From Obelidium mucronatum (Eukaryota > Chytridiomycota > Chytridiomycetes > Chytridiales > Chytriomycetaceae): a stretch of 64,000 nucleotides of DNA. Location of the stretch: positions 160,742 through 224,741 of the forward strand of contig JAIVFH010000058.1 of the NCBI GenBank assembly GCA_025765595.1, written 5' to 3'. Of this stretch, positions 11,550-24,005 are shown piece by piece. The notes under the pieces were generated by a model that was given only the letters and a program-made list of their open reading frames with translations, was not told where the DNA came from and searched no databases. The translations under genes and the position numbers were made by a program. Within the stretch, counting starts at the first letter, position 1; each line of letters begins with the position of its first letter.

Positions 11550-12678
11550 TCACACACACATACACAGCAACGGTTATTAGACGCCAAGATGGAAAGATGC
11601 AATGCCCTTCATGCCAAGTCTTTAACACTTTTGAAGAATCCACGTTACGACGCCATTCGAAACGTTGCTACGGCAGTGGTGGTGGTGGTGTTGGGGATGG
11701 TAGTGGTATTAGTAGTAGTAGTAGTAACAGTGGTGGTGGTGGTGTTGTGAGTATTAGTGGTAACAACGTTGATGATGATGTTAGCGATGATGATGGAGAT
11801 GAAAGTAACGAGGATGGTGACAATGATGATCTCAAATGTGACGACAGCGATAGTGATGACAACATGAGAGAGAAGGGTAATAGTAGTAGTGCCGTGGTGT
11901 GTAACCAAAGTGATTCTGCTGGAGTAGTACGGCTCAAGCGAAATAGAAGAGTAGGAAGAGAAGAAGGCAATGGGGGTCAGAGGCGGTACAAGTTGCCAAG
12001 TCAGATATCAGCCGTTATTCAAAAACCGCTTTCGAGCGCGTCGGTGGCCTGTTCAACCAATGCAAATAATAATATACCAGTGGATCCCGGTGCATGTGAT
12101 GGCGAAAACACTAGTGCAATCGGAATTGAACAGTCAGCAGTGGAAGTGACGAATGATGAACTCGATCAGTCAGACAGCAAAGTTAAACGACGAAAACTTG
12201 GAACGCCATTGCATTTTAAGGATTTATTTGATGAATTAATTGATATTCGGGAATGCCAAGAACAACAAGAAGGAGAGCATGAAGAGGAAGTAGCCGATGC
12301 CCATGACGAAGAAGAGGAAACTGGACAGAAAAGTCAACAATCCTACCCAATGCAAGAACAAGAAAATCCCTCCGAAAAGCAACACCTCTTTGGAATATGC
12401 TCGTAAAAGATATTATTTGGCTGTTTTAATCGCTCTCTCTAACAACCAAACATCAATTCAGCGTCAAAATAGTATCAGACATGATGCCATCTTACAATGA
12501 CTTGACAGAGTATGAAAAAAGCGCCATTCAAGAAGGCGTGCGAATGTTCTTGGAAGAGGAAGGAATACGCGTGCAGCAATCAAACAGCCACATTATCCCT
12601 TGTGATTTATTGCCTTGCTTCAACGAGTGGTTGCGTGAGCAATTGACGCACATTTTCCCCGACGCAGTCCAAGCTTGA
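10473..12678 (+). CDS. Family member A: coiled-coil / zinc-finger protein of unknown function (about 659 aa)
   Basis: Probable exons: 10473-10889, 10973-11483, 11568-12402, 12462-12678. The last two junctions are secure by phase and homology to members B and C. The first is tentative (weak GTCACA donor; acceptor could be 10961). Order: N-terminal coiled coil beginning PNKVIALLEFKAQTLQ; Gln-rich linker; acidic/Thr-rich region; C2H2-like knuckle (CLVPTCTKF...KHACQVH); a second knuckle split by intron 2 (DGKMQCPSCQVF...RRHSKRC); long acidic linker with basic patches; conserved C-terminal module MMPSYNDL..SAIQEGV..FLEEE..WLREQL..IFP. Intron 2 contains 58 consecutive T. Stop is 30 bp before member B. 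Possibly a nuclear DNA/RNA-binding protein; no known family recognised. Confidence 0.6.
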
Positions 12679-12708
12679 AGTAAAGAAAAATAAAGGTGGT
12701 AAACGCGC

Positions 12709-13752
12709 ATGGCACCATCCCCGTCGTTCATCCAGCCGCACCGCGTTATCGAGCTTCTCGAGTTCCAGGTGCAGACGTATTCCGGCCAGATCGCAGCGCT
12801 GCAGACGTTGACGCAGACGCAGACGACGACGATCGGCGATCTGCGCGCGCAGCTGGCGGCGGCGGCGGCCGCGCGCGACGATCTGCAGCGGCGCGTCGAC
12901 GCGCAGTCGGACCGCATTTGGGACCTGGAGATCGCGGCGGCGCGGCCAAGCCCGCCAGCGGCAGCCGTGCTTGGCTCCCCGGTCGACACGCCCGCGTTTC
13001 GCGGCGCATCGCAAGCCGTAGGTTGTTCACGCACACCCCTCCCTCTTTCGTTTCTGTTTTAAACGAACGCGTTAGACCTTGCAAGAAACCCGGATGACCG
13101 AATGATCCACTGTCCATGCACGCAGTTTAAAACCACCCGGCAATCAGCTATGACGAACCATGCGAAAAAATGCAATGGCCAACCAACCACTGCAATTGTT
13201 TCCCTGCCTTGGTCTGATATGCTTCGCAAAAAGTATCCCCAATTTCACGCAGACAAGACGATACGGAAGCGAGCGCTGATGTTCCACCATCACAACAAGT
13301 TGCCGAAACCGCCAGCTGGAAAATCTTTTAAAATTCCAACCAATCTCGAATCGAAATTTTTCAAGTTTATGGAACCCATCTTGGTTGGAAAGTTTTCCAC
13401 CACTGCTTCCTCCACTACGGACACGACCACCACCACCACCAACCAGCCACCCGCCGTGCAAGAAGCAGCAGAAAGCAATCAGCGCAATCTTTCAGCTTCA
13501 AATAGCATTGCTTCCTCTGATATACTCCTGCAGATGATGCCATCTTACACCAACTTAATCCCAGAACACAGAGACGCTATCCAGAAAGGCATTCATGAGT
13601 ATTTGAAGGAACAACTTGGAGGAGAACAAGAGCTGTCTGAATATCAATTTGTACCTCTCGATCTTGTGGCGGACTTTAAAGAGTGGCTGTTTGAACAGCT
13701 CTCTAATGCATTTTCAGAGAGTGGTGGGATCAATATTCTGAAAACATTTTAA
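12709..13752 (+). CDS. Family member B: coiled-coil / zinc-finger protein of unknown function (329 aa)
   Basis: Exons 12709-13021 and 13076-13752 (54-nt intron, phase 1). The compact version of the family. Residues 1-80 form a coiled coil starting PHRVIELLEFQVQTYSGQI, matching member A. Exon 2 opens with a CPC-F-type finger (MIHCPCTQFKTT..NHAKKCNG), then PWSDMLRKKYPQF and an IP..L...F..FM segment shared with member C, a Thr-rich linker, and the C-terminal module MMPSYTNL..DAIQKGI..YLKEQ..WLFEQLSNAF. Exon 1 is strongly GC-rich (Ala/Arg), exon 2 is not. Function unknown. Confidence 0.75.
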
Positions 13753-13935
13753 ACATATGGTCTGTTTTTTGACGCTGCTGCGAATCCTGCACATATGTAT
13801 TTTGTTCTTCAACACATTGGCTGTCAGCCTTTGGTTTCAATTCTTGGGATGAGAAATAAATATATCCACGTTGTGTTTTCTCGTCTACCTTTTCCCGCCA
13901 AAGCCTCGAACATTTTTCCTTGACGTGCCTCAGCT

Positions 13936-15653
13936 ATGCACCTACCCTCAAACGGCAAAAAGGTTCTTGCGTTGGGGTTTTTCTTCTTGGTAACTGGTCT
14001 TTACCAGCTACAGAAGCCTCAGAACATTGCAAGAGAAGGCTGCGGTACTTATGGTGGAATATGTCCAGCCCATGATGGCATCCGCTCTAACTTGACAACT
14101 GCATCAACTGGCAAAAATATTGAATTTGACGATCACCCCGTTGAGGACATAAGTTTCGATCCGAAAGAAGATGAAAATTTGGGAGACCGACTGCAGCAAG
14201 TGGATATAGCTCAAGTTCTGCTTTTGGATTATTTTCAAGATCCATCAAAACAAACAGTGCAACCAACAAAGTTTGTCCCCAATGAAAACTAGCGTTAAGA
14301 CGGGGCTTTTGAAACTTACTGTCTTTTTTTGTTTTTAGGTCAAACTTCTCCCTTGTCCATTCTTATGCCGTATCCCTAAACGACACAAACTATGACCGTG
14401 CCGACTTCAGCGAGCTGGCCAGGCGAGGAAGAGCTGCATATATATCATTCTTATTGAATGAGAATCCCAAAGAACTCTACTCGCTTGTATCAGACATTTC
14501 AACAGGAACAACCCAACAACAGCTGAACCAAATTCTCGAGAAACAAACTGTCTCCCTATTCCCTTTTGTAGCTCACAAATTCAAATCTATTACCGAAATG
14601 CATGCCTTATTTGCTTCACAAGAGCAATCCTCTTTTGGGATCGCAATCACATGCGGCACAAGTCAGTTCTACATTACCTATCATGTCATTCTATCACTCC
14701 GTCAAATATTCGGAATATACGATCCTATCGAAGTGTTTTATGCTGGATACAGCGACCTCCGTCCAAAGATGGTTGAAACCTTGAACAAACTCAAAAACGT
14801 AAAAACAGTCAACCTGCTTCGAGTTTTCCCACAAGAGGCATCAGAATACTCGTCTTGGTCACTAAAACCATTCGCCATTCTCGCTGCATCATTCAAAACA
14901 GTCATGTACATGGACACGGATGTTCTCTTCTTCTCGAACCCCCTCCAAGTCCTAGACTCTAATCTATTCAAAAAACACGGTCAATTATATTACCATGATC
15001 GAACAATGTTCGATCCCCGAACACCACAGGGTCCAGGCTGGTTTCAGTCTCTCCTGACGTCTCCGTCTCCTTCAGGCCGCTCCCTCAGATACTTGACTGA
15101 CAAAACCGCGCATGAAATGGACAGCGGATTCATGGTCTTTGATAAAAGCCGACCCGGGATTCTTTTTTCACTTCTCCTGACATGTCGAATGAACTCGAAA
15201 ATCGAACGTGAAAAAACACTCTATGAAAACACGTACGGCGACAAGGAGTCTTTCTGGTTCGCTAATGAGTTGCTTCGCGTTCCGTACGCGTTCAACCCGT
15301 ACTTTGGTGGTACATTTGGTTACTACAATGTGGGAGAAAGTCAAAAGGTGAGAGGACGTGCCGCTGTTTGTGGGATTCGGTTGTTGCAATTGAATGAATC
15401 GGGCGACCCGTTTTTTTGGAATGGAGGTGGAGTGTTGAAAGATCGAAAAGCAACCGTGTTTGAGTTTTTGGATTTTGAGAGGTTGGCGTTGGGGGTTGAA
15501 GGCGGGGATCCCAAGGGGGAGTATTTTGGAGACTTTTGCTTCAGGCAAGCGGACTCGTTAGTGTGGAGCTTGACTGAGGAGCAGATGATCCTTTTTGAGC
15601 GATACAAAGCAATTTATTTGACCGATGTCTCTGCAATAAGTTCCTTTCTATAG
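13936..15653 (+). CDS. GT71/MNN1-type alpha-mannosyltransferase-like protein (549 aa)
   Basis: Exons 13936-14270 and 14339-15653 (68-nt intron, phase 2). Type II membrane protein: short cytoplasmic start, signal anchor VLALGFFFLVTGLYQ, then a variable stem. The lumenal catalytic domain resembles fungal alpha-1,3-mannosyltransferases of the MNN1 group: WSLKPFAILAASFKTVMYMD then TDVLFF (DxD metal site), HEMDSGFMVFDKSRPG, and GDKESFWFANELL. Such enzymes add mannose to protein glycans in the Golgi. It converges with BLTP2 across 290 bp (15654-15943), a spacer in which I see no gene. Confidence 0.8.
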
Positions 15654-15943
15654 AATCGTTTAATAAATGATGAATGCTATATTGAACAACCAACGTCAGA
15701 AATTTTTTTTGTCCCCCATTAGAAAAATGGCTTTTAAACTTGTAAAAAATAAAATGCCAAAAAGTGTTTGTATCATGAATATTTGAAAGAATCTTAAATG
15801 CCAATTTTATTTCAGTTTTTTGAAAACAAATTGGACATCAAAATTGTTGATGCCAAAGGGGGCGTACAGTAGAAAGACCCATAGACAAGCAGAGGGACAT
15901 ATTAAACAAGAACTAATTTTTTTTATTTTTATACAGTGGTAGG

Positions 15944-18900
15944 CTAATGAGAAATGTCATCCTTGGCTTTCTTTTTGGCGCTGGTTCCTCCAAAACCAAA
16001 GAGACTCTTCTTTTTAGAGTCATCAATGTGAGAATCTGGCGTCTTTTCAGGATGGGGTATTGGACCGTTGTCCAACATGTCGTTTTCCACAGTTTTTGAA
16101 GTCTTTTGAAAAAGCTTTTGTTGTACAAGAGCACCTGAGTTGTGTATGACTGCTTTGATGGCATCTGCATCCAAGAAATGTGCGTTAATATCAAAAATTC
16201 AGTTGACAAAAAAAAAAACCTTTTTTCAGGGCGCTGAAGAAGTCTTGCCAGGCCCATGTCTTGTTTCGATATTCCATTGTTGGCATCAGGAATGTGAACA
16301 TATTCAAATCTTCAATATTCTTTTCTTTCGCACCCTGCAGCAGGTAAAATTTTTTTTAGAAAATTTCGGACTCTAATATGCAGAAATGCAGCACCTTATA
16401 ACTCAAACACAATTGCAATGTTGGGACTTTGATGTAGACAAAACTTCTGTTCTCAGCTGCCCGTGTTTGCATTTCCTTAAAGTCATCGGTATGATGGGGA
16501 CTTCTCCCCTTCTTCACACGGGATGGTGCGATTGCTCCAGGTGCGGTTTTTTTGTCTGGTGACTCAGTGACCTCATCATCGTCTGCTCCTGACGGAGCTT
16601 TGGGAAAGAAGTATTTTTCAAGAGCTTTTCCAGTGTCGCGCGTTATTTGTAACAGCAAGGGATAGATGTTCATCTTCCAAAGAAAGAGAAATGAGCAACA
16701 AAAAATTTAAAACTTGGGTTGAAATACGCGCTTACCTCAAAGTGATCCACAACACGAATTCCCGCAACCGGTGCCATTTCTCTCCAATAAACTCGAACCA
16801 TCTTGTTTCGTGTAAAGTTGATGTTTTTTGTATCGCCAAACGGGGATATCATATTCTTGAAAGCAGCAACAGATGTCATCAAGTTTTCCAAATGCAAATG
16901 ATCAATCTCCAAGGTATTCAAACTCGACTGATCTTCGTTTTGGATCCAACTGAATCGAGTATTAGAAAGTGTCCATTGAGCCAAAGGAGACTCTTTGGTG
17001 TCTTTCATGTAATCTCGAAAATCCCGGGCAGTTGTTCTACTCGCTTTGTCTTCAGGTTCATGAGACATGGTCCACACAAGGTTCTTTGCGTGAATATTCA
17101 CTTGGAGTGCCACTTCTAGAGAGTTTTTCTTCTGCTCTAATATCGAGAGTGCTTTCAACGCTTCCATGATGACATACATTTCTTCCTGAAACTGCAAGAG
17201 GCGACCACGAACATGATCACTCTCTTGTTCTGTCAGCACGGAGGGACGGGTGACTGAATGGCTTAGGTGATGGTGATGGTGATGGTGCGAATCCTGGATT
17301 TTTTGCCCAAATTTGAGGAGTTGGCTTCCTTGTCGAATCTTGTCTTGTAAAACAAGAACACTATCCAATACTAATGTGAGATCAGTCATTTGATCCAGAG
17401 CCAGCATCATTTTGCGGAGTCTTTTGCTCCGTTCTCCACTAGTGGGATCGTGGTACATGAGCAAGTTCGTAGCAATGTCCAGAACGTAAAAGAATTGTTT
17501 GGAATTTGCCTGCGTCATAACATCAGAAGCGGACGAGACTCCCTAAAAAACCAAACCTCTATTCGGAAGTCGGGGAAATCCACTGTATAGCTGTCGGTAA
17601 AATCCGCATTCGTTGTCGAGCCGTTTCTTCGCACGTAGAGCGGATTTGGTTTGTCTCTATAAACCGAAGCTGATGTTCGTCCCACCACCCTTTCCAGACA
17701 TTGATCAACCTCAAACTCATTCCACATTACGTTTTCAATTGGAACCCACATTGGCCAAAATGTACATACTCGACCCGTAACACCTGGTCTGCGATCGTCT
17801 AAAACACTGTCGCGGTTGTTGTACGCAAATGGCTTGTCATACACATCCTTTTGAGCAGCCTCGAATGCACAAGTAAAAAATTGGGCATTTTGAATGTTCA
17901 AAATTAGTCTGTCCTTCACAAGATCTTCGTTTTGACGTTGCTCTTCGTCCAGGTTCATATTGGAACTGTTCGTGGACGACTCCAATATATGAACAGATCG
18001 GAACTGCATCGTTTCAGCAACAACGACAACGGAATGAAATGCTGCTGAGTTTGTTTTTGGTGCTGATTCAAAGTTCACTTGGGGATTGATGGCTTGAATG
18101 ATGTAACTGGAATTCACACACATGTTTGGGGCAACATAGTCAGGAGAGACAGGATCTGACGACGGAGTATAGCTGAGTAAATCAGCAAGAGCCGAGATAG
18201 CATCAGAGTTCGTGTGGTGGATGTCTGCTGGATCATCATCTGCTTCATAATTGATGACGGGGTTGTCAAGATCTGCCAGTAGATCTTGCAGCAATTCTTC
18301 GGATAACTTGGAATCAAAATCCCCCATTAATCCCGATTCTGCGTTTTTGTTTGCTTTGCTTTGCTTTTTCGCTCCTTCTTTAATGGAAAGACTCAAAAGT
18401 TCCTTCACTGTTTTTAACGCAGCGTTTGATAGGCAGTAGGAAAGAGCTGAATCACGTGCGAGGAGCGCAAAGAATCTCAAGCAAATATTGCGAACATCCT
18501 TTTTCCACAAGAATCTAATGTTGTGCATGACTGCATCAAGGATCAGAAAAACGAAGTGAAATTATAAGTTCTTCTTACCATAATGATGGTCAAACATGGA
18601 GTCTTTGGTCTGGCTTCCGAGCAAGTATTCCGTTTCAGCTTTCGTTGATTCAAAATCTTTCAAACAGCAAACAGTCAAACCAAAACAAATGTGATGTGCT
18701 GAACAAAAATCACACACCTTTCACATTCTTGACCGAATTCCGAATATGTCTTTCAATCGTATTCTTTTTTTCAAACAAGGATTCCAGTTTGGAAGTGATC
18801 AAGTCAATTTCCTAAATACCTTCTTGTTAGACACATATGTACCAATTGTTCCAACCAACCCCTTGAACACTGTCATCATGCATTATTTCTCTTTTATCTG

Positions 18901-21900
18901 TCAGTGCCTTTTGATGATTGATGTATTGTGTAATAATGTAGAGCAAGTCGTCGACCCGTTTCTGATACAACTTGATCTGGTCCTTGTGGAGCTCCGCCTC
19001 TGTTCGAATTTTATGTTCACTCTCAAACTTTTCGCTTCGCTTGAAATACCGAATCTGACAAGAAAGAGTATTTAGAATAAATACATAAAAATAAATAGTA
19101 CCTTTGGGGACCACACAAACGAAATCATATCAAAGTGCTTCGTCACATAATTATAATCAATATCCAAAAACCACTTTTTGTAATCTATATCCATCTGCTG
19201 TCCTATACCCCCGCTATTGGTTTGATACTTATTTTCAGAACCAAACCGTTCAGACCCAAAAGAAAGAGTTCTTCCTTCAACTTCGGTGAATTCTACTTTG
19301 GCTTCATCCAACACCCATCTGGTGGTATTGGATGCTTCAGAAAACCCTTCTTTCACGATAGTTACATTCTTTTGCTCAAAAATCAAATCCAAATCCATTC
19401 CCTGAGAGCCAAAACGTAAGCCAACGCCTCCTGCTGCGTCTTCAAATTCACATAGATAGCTCAGAATAAGAGGGAAAATGGAACCTTTGATGTGGTTGGT
19501 TTTTATAGAACGGCCCAATTTTGGCTTCTCTACGTCAGCTGCGATATTCTTTTCAAAGAGAGAACCACGGCGAATTGGAATAATAGCAAGCGGTGACTGA
19601 TAAACAGGAATCAGTTTCATGAATCGATGGAATGATTCGTTTGTAAAGCTGAAACAAGTCATTTAAATCATTGGAAAGGCTTGAAGTTAAATCAAACCTT
19701 AAGAAATTTGCGCAAGCTCCTTGAGAGTCAAAATTGGCATGCGGTGACTGAATATCATATACAACATGTATACATTTCGATCGGAATCCGAAATAAGAAT
19801 CAACCACATTCCCATACGCTGGTTGTGCATACTCAGGCAGCTTTAAAATAACATCGCTATGACTTTTCCAAATTTCAATTTCTTCCGTAGAGTTCTCAGG
19901 GTATGTTGTAAAATGGATTCCAGCAGCGATTTTCACACCACCAACGAACTGGGCAAAGACTTCGTCCTTCACTTCCGCTCTATGGGCACCAGAAATACGG
20001 CCAGATTCATGAATCGAATTAGGAATGCTCCAGGTGCAGCGACCGGACTCGATGACAATGTTTTCGTTGGGCCTATCAGAAAACTCGACTCTAACACCTT
20101 TTCCAAAAGCGACATCTATTCCTTCAGTTCCGTAGTGGTACCGAGCGTCGTAATATGGTGTCATAGAACCAAGAATACGTAGTTTGAAGTCGCCGTTGTG
20201 AATGTTGAAGATTGTCTTTCCAAGGTGAACCATATGACGCGTTTTGTCCCACCACCCCACTGAAAATGAGTGTTAAAAAAATTTCAAGATTGTTTTTGAT
20301 TTTACCAGGAGGACTTGGATCCACTGTAGCTTTGGTGAAAGTGTCTAAAACACGGATCATATCGGCCAACGGCGGTTCAACACACATTCCCCACGCCATA
20401 AATAAGGGATGCTTTTCTGGGACTGTGATATGCGTTTCAGATTGGGCATAAATCTTGACAGGACATAAGTTTCTTGTTACTGTAATAGGTGGTACGTTAA
20501 CTGGACTTAAAGGGAGCTCAATAGTTCGCTTGGACTCGATCGAAGCCAACAAGTCAGCAATAATAAGAAGGCCCTCAGTCTTCCACGTAGTTGGAGAATG
20601 CGCGGACGGGACGTGAAGAAATGGAACAGGAAAGTCACGAAGTTGGAGCAACAGCTCTGAGATGCTCATTGAAACGTCGCGGCAAATCAAATCATCATAA
20701 TCAATTTCGACTGGAGTCGATGGATCGATAAAATTGATAGTTTCTTCAATTGTAGGCAGAGGCATGGTAGGAGGAGTCACTACAACATTTAAATTCGTGA
20801 CAGTTGCGTTTAAAAGAGGCGGAAACTCTTTCGTTGCTTTCGAAATGCGTTTAATCCATGATTTCGAGTTATATTCCTGGATGGCCCAGTAAGAATCTTC
20901 AATGGGGCTGAAAACTTCGTCAGATAATGCAACAGTCAAAGAGCCGGTGGCACTTACCCAGATAAACTTCCATTATTTTCATCTCTCATAGGCCCAGCCC
21001 TCTTTTGAAACGCCTTATCTCTACCAATTCGACCAAATTGCTCCTCGAAACTCGCGCGATAATTCCTAGCTAATTTAGATTCAAACGGATCGTCCAAGAT
21101 TCTAAGAACCACCTTTCCAATCTTGACCCGATACTCTGGCATCTCACTGTTTCTGAAAACAGTCTTTCCAGCAGTCAGCTTTGCCATTGAAACCAACCCC
21201 ATTCTCTCGAATACCAAATTCTTGATTCCCTTTTGCATGTTGATCATGTCCTCAAACAAATCTGAAAACTCGAAGCCCGAAGGATTGGTCGCCACCGCTT
21301 CTTCCCCATCTACCACAATCACAATCTTTTCTTCCGATACCTTTTCAAACCCAAGTAAGACGGAATCAATTGCAAGAACTTCTTGCCAAACTCTTTGGCG
21401 ATCTAAAGTTCTCAAACGCACACTCTTGATGTTTCCATTGCCCACGCTGTTGCCCACGAATGTTCCGTGAATTTCTTCCAAAATACCATCCAGCTGAGTT
21501 CCATTTACAAATGTAGCAGCAAGATTAAAAACCCCTATGGTAGCATCAATGTCTACACCACTCGGTCCGCCATCCCTTGCGTTGATAATCTTTGTCACTT
21601 TAAGAATAGGGAGGTAGGATGTGAAGCAAACGTAAAACTTTCGCAAGTTGAAGTCAAGATCCAAGTTGGGGAATACGACCCTTATCACGGGGAGGACACC
21701 TTCTGGTTTCATCACTTTCTTGAAGTTAAACTTCATCTCCTGAGCACTTAGAATTTGCTCCTTTAGTTTGGGAGAGGAACTGCAAATGGGTTTTCGGAAC
21801 TCTGTAATGGCGTGCACTGAAATCCGCTGGCCGTAAATTGTGAAGTTTTGGTTGAGATCCGGATCAATTCGGCCAGTAACAATAACATTCAGAGCATTTA

Positions 21901-24003
21901 GCATCATGGCACACGACTGATTTTCGCTGGCAGAGATGATGACTTCCGGGGTCTTAAGTTCTAAATTGATGATAAGGGGAAATGGTGGGGCTTTGACAGG
22001 AAACTTTGCCTTGACAGCAGCAACTTTTTGGATAATGCCTGCAACAAAAGCAGCAACAGCAAAGTAGTCCAATTCTCTTGGTATTGACAAGCATGTAAAA
22101 TCTCCAATGAATTGCGCAAACTCTGATTCAATGTTCACATCAAGGCTCTCTCGTGTAAAGCCAACTGTAATTAATGATCGAGATTCAGAGAAGCACAATA
22201 AAGTATTTCGATTCGCATGCTCTCTCTGTAGGCTGAGAGAATCCAGGCTATAAGGATCAACCACAAACGATTCCAGCTGTAGAGGAGTCATAAACAACCG
22301 CAATTCTAGCAGTTTAAAAATCCCGGTTTGCTCTCGACCATGAAAGCTCGTTCGAACAGGGGATGTAGACAACACGCCTGTTTCCGTTAGGAATCTAGCC
22401 TTTTCACAAAAGAGAGCAAGAATAGCATCTTCCGAATCGTTATAGCCATTGTATGACCCCAAACGGAACCCAATAAACGGTGAATCAATGGAAACGTCAA
22501 TAACGGGCACGTAGTGGCGGCGAAACAACTTTGGCCAAAACTGCAACTTATCGAATGCGGTACCACTTGGCTTCTTTAGCGCCTTTTTTCGAGCCATGTA
22601 ATTGGTGAAAACTAAGAATAGTCTGGATGAAATCACAAGAGTGAGGGCGGAAATGTTGGATGAGAGGTTGATTTTGCCAACGTTGACTTGAGTAAGCGAT
22701 AGGAGGGGAACAGAAACTTCCAATAGGATTGAAATATCTGGCAAAGAAGCTATGCTACTTTTGTGGCCAGGCCGCAACTCCACATCAACGTTGAGACGTT
22801 TGGCAGATATATTGCTCTCAATCCACAGAATTCTCTCTCCCTCGAGTCCAAGTCTACTTTTCAAGGTTACAGATAGCACAAGAGCCTCTAAACGGGCGGC
22901 AGTGGCCGGAACTTCCAAGTCAAAATCATCGAACCCATCAAGAAATTTGCTGGGCATGCCAACAGTAACTTCGGCAACGGTCACAGATATAGTTGGATGA
23001 AAGTCATGAATCGTTGATAAGAATGCATTTCGTAGTAGGGAGATATAATAGTCCTTTCTGCGATTATATTCGACCTGCAGCAAGTCACTCAAGCTGTCGG
23101 ATTTTCCGGTGGCTTTCGCAACCTTCATACGAGAAAGACACGCATGCACTGTGTAGACAGACTGGATATTAATTTCAGGCAGCGAAAGATCAATCGAGTG
23201 AGTATTTGAGTTCATGTTGCAGAGAAGAGTGAGTCGTGTCTCATTTCCGAATCGCACAACATCACCACCGCCAGAGGCAGCTCCAGCCCCAGTCGTCACA
23301 CAGAACGGAGCAATTTCAACAGCTACTCTAAAGACCACATTCCGGCGCACGTCCTCTGCTTCAGCAGCCACAACATCCGTTTTCAAATGAATGGACACAG
23401 CATCATCAGCAAGGGATAAGATAGCTGACCCCGTGGCATCTACAACAGCTAAATCTATGCCAACAACATACACCTTTTTTTCATTGAAGATGAGTTTGTG
23501 TCTCAACAATGAATACACCATACCTCAAGCAACCCAACCCAAACAACGACACGCACAGCCCGACCCGCATTCTTGAATGTTTTTACTAACTGCGCTATAA
23601 GTCGATCGACTGTCTCCTGGATTGAAGGTTGCGCCTTTGATTCTGTGGTCTCCACTTGGTCAACATCGGATTTGACCAGTCGCGCGCGGAGGCCCGTCAC
23701 CTGCAGCGCCACTTTGCGCTCACTCAAAAGAACGGCAATGCGCATGTTGGAGATGGCCAGCGAGGTCAGCGAAAGAGCTTTGGTCGACGTGTTCTTTGGC
23801 ACAAACTCCACATCCGTCAACCCAGAACGGAGTCCAATATCGCCAAACGTGATCCCTAAAGGCCGCAGCAATGGCCCTGCAAACCACAGAACTGCATACT
23901 TGATGCCATAATACACCAGGACAATTATCAACAACGTGCGGAGCAAAGCCCACAACATCAATTTCAGGTTAAAAATACGTTGAAAATATAATTCATCATT
24001 CAT
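15944..24003 (-). CDS. FMP27: BLTP2/FMP27-type bridge-like lipid-transfer protein (2478 aa, 13 exons)
   Basis: Bridge-like lipid-transfer proteins form long hydrophobic channels at membrane contacts; the BLTP2 branch includes yeast Fmp27, fly Hobbit and plant SABRE. Exons: 24003-23524, 23473-20958, 20907-20306, 20259-19698, 19648-19102, 19054-18860, 18811-18718, 18656-18579, 18530-17557, 17509-16736, 16673-16395, 16334-16220, 16164-15944; every junction keeps phase and introns are 46-62 nt. Evidence: N-terminal membrane anchor (residues 12-37), the GFWDK-like VGWWDKTRHMVHL after exon 3, VVDHFE followed by MNIYPLLLQI and KALEKYFFPK near the end, and the LSYKGAKEKNIEDL..EYRNKTW motif made by joining exons 11-12. 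Length suits the family (about 2200-2600). ATG lies 2 bp after the eIF3d stop. Confidence 0.92.
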
Positions 24004-24005
24004 CT

